From Trichoplax sp. H2 (taxonomy: Eukaryota; Placozoa; Uniplacotomia; Trichoplacea): a stretch of DNA of 26,667 nt. The position numbers were made by a program, and so were the translations under genes. This document shows, in pieces, positions 1-10,013 of this stretch. The stretch spans positions 1 to 26,667 of the forward strand of contig NOWV01000396.1 in NCBI GenBank assembly GCA_003344405.1. Reading direction: 5' to 3'. Position 1 is the first letter of the stretch. Every line of letters starts with the position of its first letter. The notes under the pieces are model-generated. The model was not told the origin of the DNA. It made no database searches and worked only from the letters and a program-made list of their open reading frames with translations.

Positions 1-2732
1 TAGAAGGTATAGAATTTCAAGTGACTTCCTCTAGTTACTGATCACAAATATTAGTGACGATTGAACACAATCAATTTATCTATGAAATGATCGCAAGTTA
101 ATATAGGTGCGCTACTTTTATAGCTGCTTATGCTCTTTACTAGTTATAAAGTAATTTAGCAGTTAGAACAAAACGAAATTAAACGGAAGAAAAAAATTTG
201 TCAACATTCCAAAACTACAGAAATGAACTCTAAACATGATAGAAATTGCTTCTTCTCGCTGTAAGGTAGTAAGCACAGACAGTACTCTTATTATTCTATC
301 CTGTGTGTAAGTTCAATGCGCTTGCTACAGTACTATCTTAGATAGTCTTAGTGTATCTATTAGAGAATATAGAATAAATGCTCGTTTAAATTAAAAAGAA
401 TTTAGTTACTAATTGAACTGTAACAATTCTGATAGCTATCGATGAATTAATATAGAATTCCGCTTATAGAAAGTGGTAAGCAAGCTTAAAAATTGTCGTA
501 ATGAGTCCAAATGAAAGCATTGACAAAACTACATTTTCATTAAAGCATTCATATTTTTGGGAAAATATGAAGTATCGGCAGTACCTTGCTCAAACTTATA
601 TCAGGAAGCGCTTATTAATAGAAGATAACTACAAAATTAAATGGAAATAACTTGAAACTGTGATGAAGCTCAGGATCAATTATATCTAGGATTACTGAAG
701 TATTTCAATAATTCACAGTAATGCAGATTGGAGACTTGCTAGTGAGGAAATGATCGTATTTTCTTTTCTGATAGATGAATATGCTTCTCATTCGGCCATA
801 TTCTCATAATAACTGCATTCAATCTGATCCTGGTATTAAATACGTCTATAAAGAGTTTACCACCATAATATTTTGAAAAATATTGTGCATAGAGCACATT
901 TTGATAACTAATGTATGGTGATGGACATACCAAGTTAAGATTAGCAGGTACTGTAAGATATCTACAGTGTGGTAGAATATCCTTAGTACTGTGGTCAATT
1001 CTATACCAATCATTATAATGTGTCTAAGGATCGCTGTCGTATGCAAGCAAAGCTTGCTCTGTCGATAACAACCGTTATTAGAAAATGTAACAATCAAAAT
1101 GGCTGTGTAGAAAACTCTATAAAGATTCTATGTTTATTCAATTTTCATCAGAATATGATAATATGCTAATAAAACAAACAATCGATCCTTTGGAAAGTAA
1201 TTTCTGTATTTGCCGATATAGAAATATGGTAACAGTGATAGTATGATAATTCGATGAAATTCTCAATGACCTTACAAATACATTTCAGTCAAAATTTAGT
1301 AGATTTTCAGTGTTAACAATAAATAGCCGTAAACTAAACAATGTACTAAATATTTTAACAGTGTTATCTTGCACGATAATGCCTGACAGAATTAATATTA
1401 AAAATAAATAGGATCAGTAAGTTTTTCTACGTAGAAGGTAAGAAGTTAACTTTCTTTTAACTGCGTATACGTCATATAGATGAGATGGTAGGCTAAAAGA
1501 TCCTTTTAGAGCATAGTTAAAAATCATGTCAAAGCTATATACTGTAGTAGTTGCTATTTTCTCCTACGCTAGTCGATCCTTGACTTTTAAAATTTGATCC
1601 GTTAATGATTGATTATCGTTTGCAATTGCGTTTCAATGATTAATTTTCTCAGAAGGCTTATCTTTAGAGGAAAATGTTGGATAGCTATAGACCAATTACT
1701 TTGAAGCTCACGATCGAATCGGACGAGAAATATTTGTAGGCTATCGTGTAGCCTTACTAGCATGCTCGCTTTGCTTATGAGGCAAATCAACTTCTGCAAA
1801 GATCCAGCTTATTTTGGAATCACTACAGGCACTCCCTTCTATTATCTTTAGCCGTAAGTAGTATGATCAGAATCTAATCGATGTATACTCTCAAGCTTTG
1901 TTCCGCTATGCATGCATAACCTAAGGACTGCTTTAAGACTCACTATTATGTAACTGGCTTGAACGGGAAAGTCATATAAAAGGTCATAAATATTATCAAA
2001 GGGAATTTGTTCTTACAATCTCCATTTACGGAATTGTAGCTTGATATAAAAGAAAGAACGACGAATTCTCATCTTTATAGCTGACATAGACTCAAGCTAA
2101 GATAGAACAGATTAGTACCTTAATCCATTTTAGTCCATTTCGTATCTGAAGCATCTATGTCGTTTATGGATATTCTAAGCACAACGAGTGTGAAAACTTT
2201 CCCATATCCATCTTTCGTGTAAATCATAATTACCAAGAAAATGAATAAAATTGTATTCGAGACGTATTGTGACCAATAATATAATTAACCATTTTGACCA
2301 TTTATGACTATTATTAATGCACGTACATATGCACGGACTGTTTAGACCAAATTTACTTCACCGTCAGTCAAATTGGACTGAAAATAATATGCACAATATC
2401 AATTTGCAACCCAAACAACTGCCATATTAATTAAAATTAAAAAAAATTGTTGAATTACGGTCACTGATATTCACATTAACATTAAAAATATTTAGCTGTT
2501 AGAAATAGCATTAATTCAATTTATAAGTGTGAATCCTTGTGCAGATCGAGACGTTTCGAAATTATGGAAACCGATCGTATAGGACATGCTACCCGTTATT
2601 CGACTCTCTCTTAGCTTAAATGTAGTATAAAAAATACGTAGACCGTTATCGTTAGCAGTTGTTTCAAGCTGATGAACAACATTTAAACTCTGCAATCGCA
2701 CAAGAGACGATATTATGCATAATATAGCCTTA
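1..2732. other. Gene-free stretch
   Basis: No coding region could be supported here. Short open frames occur on the minus strand near 739-1097 and 1602-1799, but they show no domain pattern, overlap each other, and are the size expected by chance in A+T-rich DNA. The stretch lies downstream of the 3' end of the CARD-Death-Roc-COR-Death gene, so its right end should contain that gene's 3' UTR. I saw no clear AATAAA signal within a few hundred bases of the stop. Confidence 0.6.
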
Positions 2733-3007
2733 TCAATTTTGACTACATAAATGCTCTTCCACTATCTCTGCAGCTAAAACATTTCCAATATTTCGCAGAA
2801 TGCCAGTAACCTGCCAAATATCAGCCTTTGAACCCAAGTTTTGGTGCCACCTATCTAGCACTTTGAGAACTTTATCATAAGAGGTGGAGCTGTTCATCGT
2901 AATTTCATCAATATCTTTAACTTCCAGCCCTAGTTTCGTTGCAAAACGGAACAAGCATTTCTGATCCAGTTTTTCGGCTATTATGTCGAAACACTTGATG
3001 AAGTTTA
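2733..3007 (-). CDS. Exon 7: C-terminal Death domain
   Basis: Residues 911-1001 of the model form a complete Death domain: F-D-I-I-A-E-K-L (helix 1), F-R-F-A-T-K-L-G-L (helix 2), Y-D-K-V-L-K-V-L-D-R-W (helix 4) and A-D-I-W-Q-V-T-G-I-L-R-N-I-G (helix 5). The acceptor is gatttgaacag at 3008, with an in-frame stop just upstream, and the entry is phase 1. It is the closest relative in the window of the Death domain at 23069-22810. It could instead be a separate gene whose 5' exons I missed, but the phase and the same-strand order favour membership in the Roc-COR gene. Confidence 0.7.
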
Positions 3008-6000
3008 CTGTTCAAATCAGCAAACAGTAGGTGTTAGTTTACCGTGGATTACTTGTAATCGTATTTAGAATACACAATACACGCAAGTGTGGTCTAAAAT
3101 AAAATATTAAAGTTATATCGAGCCATTAACGCAGTAAAGTATATCAACAAACAATTAGTAAGGATTGCTAATTTTTACATTGCATAAAATTAACTAATTT
3201 GGGCGATTATGGGGATAGAAAAAAAGTTGAGTATAAGGGCTGTTTAAATTTTGAAGTTTCTACTATCTAAATCTGCAGCAGTGACTTTACAAAATTGCGT
3301 ATTTTTATGTACACACTTTGATAACATCGCGTTACGAATACGTACACTACAATCGTTAAAACTATCTTTAGGTCAAAAAGGAAAAAATTAAAGTTTTGAT
3401 CCATTGCGTTGCAATACGTACCAGCCTTTTCTGAGCTCAGTTCTTCTTTCTTGATAATATCTGTTATTGATGATAGCGTTTATAAAAACAAAAGAAGAAA
3501 AGTATGTTAGTCACAGTGTACGCTTTCTTTCCCAAAAGACCGGTATGTTTGCTGTATAGTTAGTAATTGCAAGGTTTACTAAGGTATCATAGGAATCCTA
3601 TTAACATCAAAGAATCTTTATTACAGTGATCAACATTGTTTGAATATCTTTCAATTCGACGATGTTATCGTAAAGAACGTAAACAAATTCTATTATAGCA
3701 AAACCATAATGCACAGCAAATTGAGAAAATTCATTACTGCTACATGCTCTCCAAATAATAAAATTGTAGTAAATACATCTAAACTTACAAATGCAAAAAG
3801 TTTCTTATATTATAAAGTTAACCTTTTGCATTCTTATCTACTGTAAATTCGGTATCAAAATTGTATTAAACTAGAAATATCAGCCATGAAATCCTAATTT
3901 AACTTCATTATATTTCTGGTAGTTATCCTTGATTGATTTGATAACATTTAAGATAATTCAGACAAATTCGCAACAGACCTTTCTTTTTCATACCCCATTG
4001 ATCAAGTGATGGCGAATCAAATATGAAATTACATTTTTGACAGCGGATTCTTCCCTTATGATCTTGATCTTCATGACTTAACTGACTTGTTAACTTTCCG
4101 CACATACAGCAAGTCACATACAGTGAGCAGTCAGCCGCCTGAAATCTAGGCATTCTATCGTTAATAATTTTTTTAAAAGTATCCATAATGAAAAATTGTG
4201 GACGCTGAACTTCGATTGCTTGTCTAACTTTCAAGTCTTCATTCTCATTTAATATCTGATACGAGTATTCCAAACTAATGTAAGATTCGCTTTTTTTAAT
4301 AATCATATAATAGTCGCTTTGACGTATATAATATTTTGCACATTTATAGCACAGTTTGACAAATTGATTATTCCACTTTTTCATACAAGCCGCCACGAGG
4401 CAATAAAAGATGCCATCCGATATATATGGTATATTTGATTTATTAAATCCCATGAACAGTGCGCCGGAAACATACTCTTCTTCTTTATTCGTCGTAAAAG
4501 TCACATTAGGACGTAGTAAATATGGAACAATAAACTGACGAATGCAATTGCTAGAAGCAACATCGACCTTAATTTCACAAATAATATTATAGTGCTCCAT
4601 AATTTTCAAAACACGTTCTTTATCATCATCTATCAAGTTAAAAGGACTTAATGCATTATCAAATACCCTTTTCGACACCTTGCCTGTAGTGTAAGCGATA
4701 TTATAGTCTTCCAAAGTATCAGCGCTGGTGATAGTTTTACTTCCCTCTAACACAATTAAGGCACGAAAAATCTTCACTAGCCATTCCACATTTGTAATGA
4801 CAATATTTTCTTTTGTGATCTCCTCTCGGTAAAATAATAATTCACCAATATCATGCAAATAGAGTAACATATCGATTAATTCTTGATCATCTTCTACACT
4901 GTCCATATTTCTTTCGTATAGTCCGTAATCGACAGCTACTTCCTTGATTTCACTTGTAGTCATAATATTCTTGATGCCATTCTCTTGGCTATGTAATAAA
5001 GTAGCCATGAAATACCACTTAGTAGGGATTGGCTTGTTAACGAAGGGCAAGGCTTGGGCAAATGTTTTTATGATATTGAGTAAATCTTCGCGACGTCGGA
5101 GACGCTCCTCAATCTTTGCAGAGGTGTTGTAATTTTCTTCTCCACAATCAAAAATAATTCGAGATGAACATATGTTGGCTTTATATGATGGTAACTGCTC
5201 GACCAATTTGTGTGTAAATTCATCAAAGGTAGCTATAGGATCTTGCTTTCCTTCAATTTCATCACCGTGTGTAGCTACTAAAATAACAACTGGTAACCTA
5301 TATGTTTCAGCGGCTTGATTATTCCGTTTTACTGATATTTCAGTTTTACTATTGCTGCAGCCTATAACTGATGTGAGCCATTCCTTAATTCTGTCAAGAT
5401 AAGTATCTCTAGCTTCTTTTCCTCCTCGAGCTTTCACCTTGTTTCCTATACTTTCGGCAATATTAAAGACTAGAATATAAAGGCTATTACCCGAAATAAA
5501 GGGTTGATGTGTTACATGATATACAGCTTGTCCACCGAAATCCCATAATTTTCCGTATTGATTTCGATCAATGTTGAATTTTTCCGTCAACCGCAGATGT
5601 TGTTTAAAAAATTTACGAATGATTTGACGACGCTGAGCTTTGGTTTCCTTGATATGGTCTGATAAATTATCATTATCATCACGGTTTGTTTCATTACGTG
5701 GAGAAGATAAAGATTCAATTTCATCAAAATTGGGCATGTCGATTTGTTTTTCTTTGTAATCTTCAACTGCACCTTGAATTTTTCTTTTTAAAACTTCAAA
5801 GTAATCTTGCTGCGTGCCATCATATATTTTAAAAGTAGAAAAGTCGACCATCTTACCTGTATTTTCTACAACCTGCGTAGCTGCTGAATGATATACTCGT
5901 ATTTCTTCGATCAAAATTCTCATGATTGTAGTTTTGCCGACATTTTCCGGACCAATAAACATAATTCGAATGAAATCACTCTGACATTGACCTCGCTTCA

Positions 6001-7804
6001 GGGCCTTTACGTAAGTAAAGTAATATTCTTTGATCTGCATAGCTGTAATTGATTAAATGTAAAATATATGCGTCTTATGATAACGTAATTTATTAAGCAA
6101 AGTGTTATATCTTTAATGCATTAGGGAATACAGTAGGACACATGGCGATTACTTTTGCTACTTTACGTCAATTCGACATAGTTCTTAACAAAGATTGTTA
6201 CCTCATTTTTATAATTATCGTAATGATCAACTTTCAACTAAACTCAGGGTACCGAAATATAGCTGTTGCAATTATGCTCCTACCTTATTAAATTTTGCCG
6301 GTTAAAGATAGGCAAGTAATTCTCACAATATACAATTATAAGACTACCTCTGTGAAATTCTTCTATTCAATTACGATTGTAGCATTTAACGCAATAAAGA
6401 TATCAGATTGAACTTACTATCTGGTATAGAAATTCTTCGACTGTATCTCGCTGCTGTAATTTCATCTTTTGACGATCCTGTAGTATAGGCATACATATTA
6501 AAAAAAACCGTTAACTCATGGTAGTTGATTACATAGGTAGTAATTTAATATTGCCATATTAAGATCGTTACTAGCAATCCATCATAATCAAGCATATTGA
6601 GTAGGAAAATTGCTCTACCAATTTTTTCAGCAATGTCTTTACGGCCAATTTCATATAAAGCAACCTTAAGTTTGTTTACTGTTGCACCTTGGCCATGCTT
6701 ATCATACCAGCTATTGAGCGCAGCTACAGCTTTATCACACTGTGATTTACATTCAGAATCGATTAAACGGCTTGGGATTTCGTAGTCCAACGTTCTGCTT
6801 AATTTCATCCATTTAATCCCAATCATTTCAGCAACGACTGGAAAATAGGGTCTGGGATCTATATTTAAATATATTCATTCATAAGGTGAGTACCATGATT
6901 GCTATATAATCTTCTAAACTGCAACTTTTACATCATTATCACTGCAAATAATATTATTATTCATCCATCTAGGACAAACTTTAGCCTATTGATTTTGAGA
7001 AATATCTTTTATGAAATACTAGTTATCTTCCACAATTTATTAAAAATTGAGTTACTATTGATATAAAAGGCAGGAAGACTAGCAATAGTTCTTATTAACT
7101 ATAAGTATCCTTTAAAGAGGTGGATGTCGATGACCATATCTATTCCAACTATCTCAAATGACATAGATTAGGAAAATAATTAGGCCATCGACACTTGTTT
7201 ATGTTATCGTTAACAGATTTAGAGATATTTAAATTCAATCTGTTCCGTAACTATTTACTTGACTCCAACTAACCAAATGATGTGCTATAAGCTTAGTACT
7301 CACCTCTGTATCCAATCTCACTTTCATTACTGATATTCAAATGAGATGTAGCATCTAAAATAATAGAACGGTTATTACAAAATCTTAGATGACATATCGA
7401 TTTTAGTAAACTGCTTCCTTTTGCAATATCTGTATCATAGGCTTTGAAAAAGTTGTTATTCTAGGTGATTATGCAAGGTTCAAAATCTTACCAGCTGGCT
7501 GTTTGAAAGCTGCGATAGCTTCAGTTTCTAAGCGCTGACCGAATTTTTGAACATTTTTAGATCGATGATTCTGTAAGGAAATGTAATACTGACGAAAATC
7601 TGCATCGGTCTTTGTTCTGAATAGAACTAGAAACTGGTGATGCCTCTCTCTTAGACTATCACATTGTCTTAAGCTGGCAATTTCTTCCTTGGTAAATACG
7701 GTACTGGTTCTTAGATCGAATAAAAGTTCAAGCAATGGAGTCTCTTTGGCTATTCTTTGGAAATTACTATCTAGGATAGCTCTAATCGTGTTAGATAATA
7801 CCAT
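2733..7804 (-). CDS. CARD-Death-Roc-COR-Death multidomain GTPase (seven-exon model)
   Basis: This is a ROCO-type GTPase carrying three death-fold interaction domains. Proposed coding exons: 7804-7492, 7354-7304, 6837-6619, 6477-6418, 6042-3994, 3460-3422 and 3007-2733, joined by GT-AG introns that are all phase 1. They sum to 3006 nt, or 1001 aa. Domains: CARD about 1-100, Death about 123-190, Roc about 238-530, COR about 545-790, a paired-CxxC region 859-885, Death about 914-995. Roc-COR followed by Death recalls DAPK1, and Roc-COR proteins generally act as GTP-controlled scaffolds. Death and CARD domains recruit like domains, so a cytoplasmic assembly role is inferred. The start is the first ATG after an in-frame TGA; an acceptor-like CAG at 7831-7829 suggests a 5' UTR intron. 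The exon model is manual. The domains are certain, and the joins to both outer modules are well supported by phase but unproven. Confidence 0.8.
3422..3460 (-). CDS. Exon 6: 39-nt linker exon
   Basis: This exon lies between the Roc-COR exon and the last Death exon. The acceptor is atcatcaataacag, preceded by a long pyrimidine tract near 3490-3520. The donor is GCTG^GTACGT. It is phase 1 on both sides and encodes 13 residues of Lys/Glu-rich linker (D-I-I-K-K-E-E-L-S-S-E-K-A). Confidence 0.5.
3994..6042 (-). CDS. Exon 5: Roc-COR GTPase module with paired CxxC
   Basis: This large exon encodes residues 216-897. Roc motifs: P-loop G-P-E-N-V-G-K-T-T (about 245-253), switch II W-D-F-G-G-Q (381-386) and the base-recognition motif V-A-T-H-G-D (470-475). 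An acidic, low-complexity insert of about 30 residues (about 320-355) sits between the P-loop and switch II. COR starts near I-P-T-K-W (553-557) and shows the typical L-Y-L-H-D-I-G-E-L-L and V-E-W-L-V patterns. C-C-M-C and C-Q-K-C (859-885) form a likely zinc ribbon. The acceptor is aattacag at 6043. I placed the donor at G^GTATGA (3993). Without splicing, the frame runs 22 residues further to a stop at 3923. Confidence 0.85.
6418..6477 (-). CDS. Exon 4: 60-nt linker exon
   Basis: This exon lies between the first Death domain and the Roc GTPase domain. The acceptor is strong (gcctatactacag) and the donor is perfect (GATA^GTAAGT). It is phase 1 on both sides and adds 20 residues that are rich in Ser, Arg and charged residues (S-S-K-D-E-I-T-A-A-R-Y-S-R-R). 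The R-Y-S-R-R-I-S stretch looks like a basic phosphorylatable linker, which is inference. Confidence 0.6.
6619..6837 (-). CDS. Exon 3: first Death domain
   Basis: Residues 122-195 of the model fit the Death pattern well: V-A-E-M-I-G-I-K-W-M-K-L-S-R-T-L for helices 1-2, then A-L-N-S-W-Y in helix 4, then Y-E-I-G-R-K-D-I-A-E-K-I in helices 5-6. The acceptor is tattttccag at 6838, giving a phase-1 entry. The donor is G^GTAGAG at 6618, phase 1. Only the domain core lies in this exon, so domain and exon borders nearly coincide. Confidence 0.8.
7304..7354 (-). CDS. Exon 2: 51-nt linker exon
   Basis: This short exon lies between the CARD and the first Death domain. The acceptor is strong (ttctattattttag) and the donor is near-perfect (AGAG^GTGAGT). 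It is phase 1 at both ends and open throughout, adding 17 residues (D-A-T-S-H-L-N-I-S...). The composition is that of a flexible polar linker. It could be skipped without a frame change. Confidence 0.6.
7492..7804 (-). CDS. Exon 1 of the Roc-COR gene: CARD domain
   Basis: It encodes residues 1-104. The pattern fits a six-helix CARD and aligns along its length with the first exons of the two other CARD genes in this window: M-V-L-S-N-T-I at the start, K-E-T-P in helix 1/2, and a charged helix 3. It ends in the donor G^GTAAGA at 7491, in the same position as the donor of the CARD-TIR gene (Q-P-A-G-K-I here, P-S-P-G-K-I there). Reading on past the donor meets a stop after six codons. Confidence 0.8.
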
Positions 7805-7828
7805 TCTATATAATCGTAGTATAGGCAA

Positions 7829-8267
7829 CTGTAATAGTAAAAGAACTTGCAGGAATATTCAATAACTACGCGTTTTGGTGTTCAATTGCCGTCTAAAAGC
7901 ACTTTGAGGAAGCTCTGGTCATTTACTTATTTATTCAGTCATGATAATCCTTCCAAAGAGAATCCATCCATCCAGTTGCATCGATGGGCCCAATTTAGCT
8001 ACCTATCGATAAAAGTCAAGATTTTGATGCTATTAACGCTTCTATTTTCGCCTTAATCAATCCTATTTTCAGCATGGATTGAAATGGATCGATGTTACGA
8101 TCATGATCAAGAATTTAATAGCGAAGAGTGTATCCTGATTGCATGCCTCCATGACTGTAATTTAGTCGATCATTGGAATTGTCTAGCTAAGGTAGGAGTC
8201 TATTTACAGTATCATGCTACAAAATAGATAATCCCTTGATCGAATATGTGCTATAAGTAAAGTTAGC
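7829..8267. other. Gene-free stretch upstream of the Roc-COR gene
   Basis: This stretch should hold the promoter or 5' UTR of the minus-strand CARD-Death-Roc-COR-Death gene. I saw no convincing promoter motif. A plus-strand open frame at 8055-8227 has an acceptor-like upstream sequence but no recognisable protein pattern. Confidence 0.5.
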
Positions 8268-9303
8268 GAGAAATTTTCGATCTTGTGGTCTCAAGATCTC
8301 TCCTGCTGTGGATGATGATGTACTATACGATTGTAAGTTTAAAATAGCATTTAATCGCTCCATGCTGTAGCATCGAGTCTTTCTTCAACGCATACAGTCA
8401 AAGATTTCTCCTACTCTGAGTGATGATGTACTAAACGATTGTAAGTCTAAAATAGCATTTAATCGTTCCATGCTATAGCATCGAGTCTTTCTTTAACGCA
8501 TACAGTCAAAGATTTCTCCTGCTCTGAGTAATGATGTACTATACGATTGTAAGTTTAAAATAGCATTTAATCGAGAAATGTTTCGATCTTGTGGTCTCAA
8601 GATCTCTCCTGCTATGGATGATGATGTACTATACGATTGTAAGTCTAAAATAGCATTTAATCGTTGCATGCTATAGCATTGAGTCTTTCCTCAACACATA
8701 CAGTCAAAGATTTCTTCTGCTCTGAGTAATGATGTACTATACGATTGTAAGTTTAAAATAGCATTTAATCGTTCCATGCTATAGCATCGAGTCTTTCTTC
8801 AACGCATACAGTCAAAGAATTCTCCTGCTCTGAGTGATGATGTACTAAACGATTGTAAGTCTAGAATAGCATTCAATCTTTCCATGCTATAGCATTGAGT
8901 CTTTCTTCAGCATTCCGACGTATACAGTCAAAGATCTCTCCTGCTCTGAATGATGATGGACTGCAAGCTTGTAAGTCTAAAATACCATTCAATCGCTCCG
9001 TGCTATAGCATCGAGTCTTTCTTCAGCATTCCAACGCATACAGTCAAAGATCTCTCCTGCTCTGAATAATGATGGACTGCAAGTTTGTAAGTCTAAAATA
9101 GCATTTAATTGCTCCGTGCTATAGCATCGAGCCTTTCTTCAGCATTCCAACGCATACATTCAAAGATCTCTCCAGCTCTGAATGATGATGGACTGCAGGT
9201 TTATAAGTCTAAAATAGCATTCAATCGTTCCATACTATTGAATCGAGTCTTTCTTCAATGCATACAGTCTAAGATTTCTCCTGCTCTGAATGATGATGGA
9301 CTG
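8268..9303. repeat. Tandem repeat array, ten units of 108 or 116 bp
   Basis: Taking the motif [GA]ATGATG[TG]A as the phase marker, units recur at 8314, 8422, 8530, 8620, 8728, 8836, 8952, 9068, 9184 and 9292. Spacings are 108 bp, except one short 90-bp step (8530 to 8620) and three 116-bp steps (8836 to 9184). The longer units carry an extra 8 bp (cattccra). Most units contain the 12-bp palindrome ATGCTATAGCAT. A different lead segment (tcgatcttgtggtctcaag) starts the array at 8268 and recurs near 8571-8619, so a 306-bp higher-order block is visible. Open frames across these units follow from 108 being divisible by 3 and are not evidence of coding. Confidence 0.9.
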
Positions 9304-10013
9304 TACTATTATATCCTCGTCTACTGTAATTTACCCATTAAGAATTAATCATTAGTTACCGTAGAGCCGCGTCAATTTTCAGATTCCTTCCGTTTTAACT
9401 AGCTAAGTAATACTCTAGTTAGAAGTCGTCACTACTATAGAAAGTAATTTTATCTTGTGAGATAGTGTTTTGCTAATTATAGCCAATTGATGCAATATCA
9501 GTGAAGTGAAGTAAGAGCGATCTTACAGATACCAACATTTGTAGCTTACCTTCTCTCTTGAATTGTAAAACGTACCAGCAAGAAATAGTGGACGATAATC
9601 AATTCAAGCAATCCGTTAGCCGATGCTATTTGTAATATTGAAGAGACGATGCTAGACTAAAAGGTGGTCATGACTAATGTACGTTTTTATTTTCCAAGAT
9701 GAAGATCACCTTTGGATTACTCTTCCGTACAGGCAGAGTAATATCGGCAAAGATTACAAAAATCGCTTAGGTGAACTTGTTGACAGTTTAGTAGTCTTCC
9801 CTCTATCCTTCCTTCTACTCGGAGTATACAAGAAATCGGACATGGACTGTTCATGCAAGGCACTATAAGATACTATTTATACTGGACTCTCCACAATCCT
9901 GTATAGATACTGTCGATCTCTTTTGATCGTCTAGTGTGCGTATCGAAAAGTAAATTTCTCAGCACTTTTTCCTTTGTTGTCAATGGCCTTGAAATCCATT
10001 TCCTCCAATATCG
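9304..10013. other. Gene-free stretch between the two repeat regions
   Basis: Nothing recognisable is present. A 63-codon plus-strand open frame at 9677-9868 has no domain signature and no supporting splice or start context. Confidence 0.5.

Noticed and set aside
2516-2701. Minus-strand open frame just downstream of the last Death exon, with an acceptor-like attgcag upstream, as an eighth exon of the Roc-COR gene
   Set aside because: No usable donor of matching phase exists in the Death exon before its stop, and the peptide has no domain pattern.
3823-3840. Possible 18-nt micro-exon (V-D-K-N-A-K) after the Roc-COR exon
   Set aside because: The acceptor (gaatttacag) and phase fit, but the donor AAAG^GTTAAC is weak and the length is within what chance would give.
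3923-3993. Roc-COR gene ending at the stop at 3923 instead of splicing to the last Death domain
   Set aside because: Not excluded, but less likely: a good donor (G^GTATGA) lies just before the last 22 codons, and the phase fits both the 39-nt linker and the Death exon. An unspliced form could coexist.
4944-5132. Plus-strand open frame inside the Roc-COR exon
   Set aside because: Antisense to a well-supported coding exon; no independent evidence. The same applies to the other-frame minus reading at 5587-5772.
6202-6237. 36-nt open segment with acceptor and donor in the intron before the Roc-COR exon
   Set aside because: It is open only in phase 0. In the phase 1 required by both neighbours it contains a TGA.
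6348-6362. 15-nt symmetric micro-exon candidate between the 60-nt linker and the Roc-COR exon
   Set aside because: The acceptor lacks a pyrimidine tract and the length is too short to be informative.
8055-8227. Plus-strand 57-codon open frame after tcctattttcag, with a donor-like AAG^GTAGGA
   Set aside because: No recognisable protein pattern, no partner exon, and an open length expected by chance several times in a window this size.
9109-9348. Plus-strand open frame with internally repeated peptide
   Set aside because: It is a by-product of the tandem repeat, whose 108-bp unit is divisible by 3; the adjacent 116-bp units break the frame.
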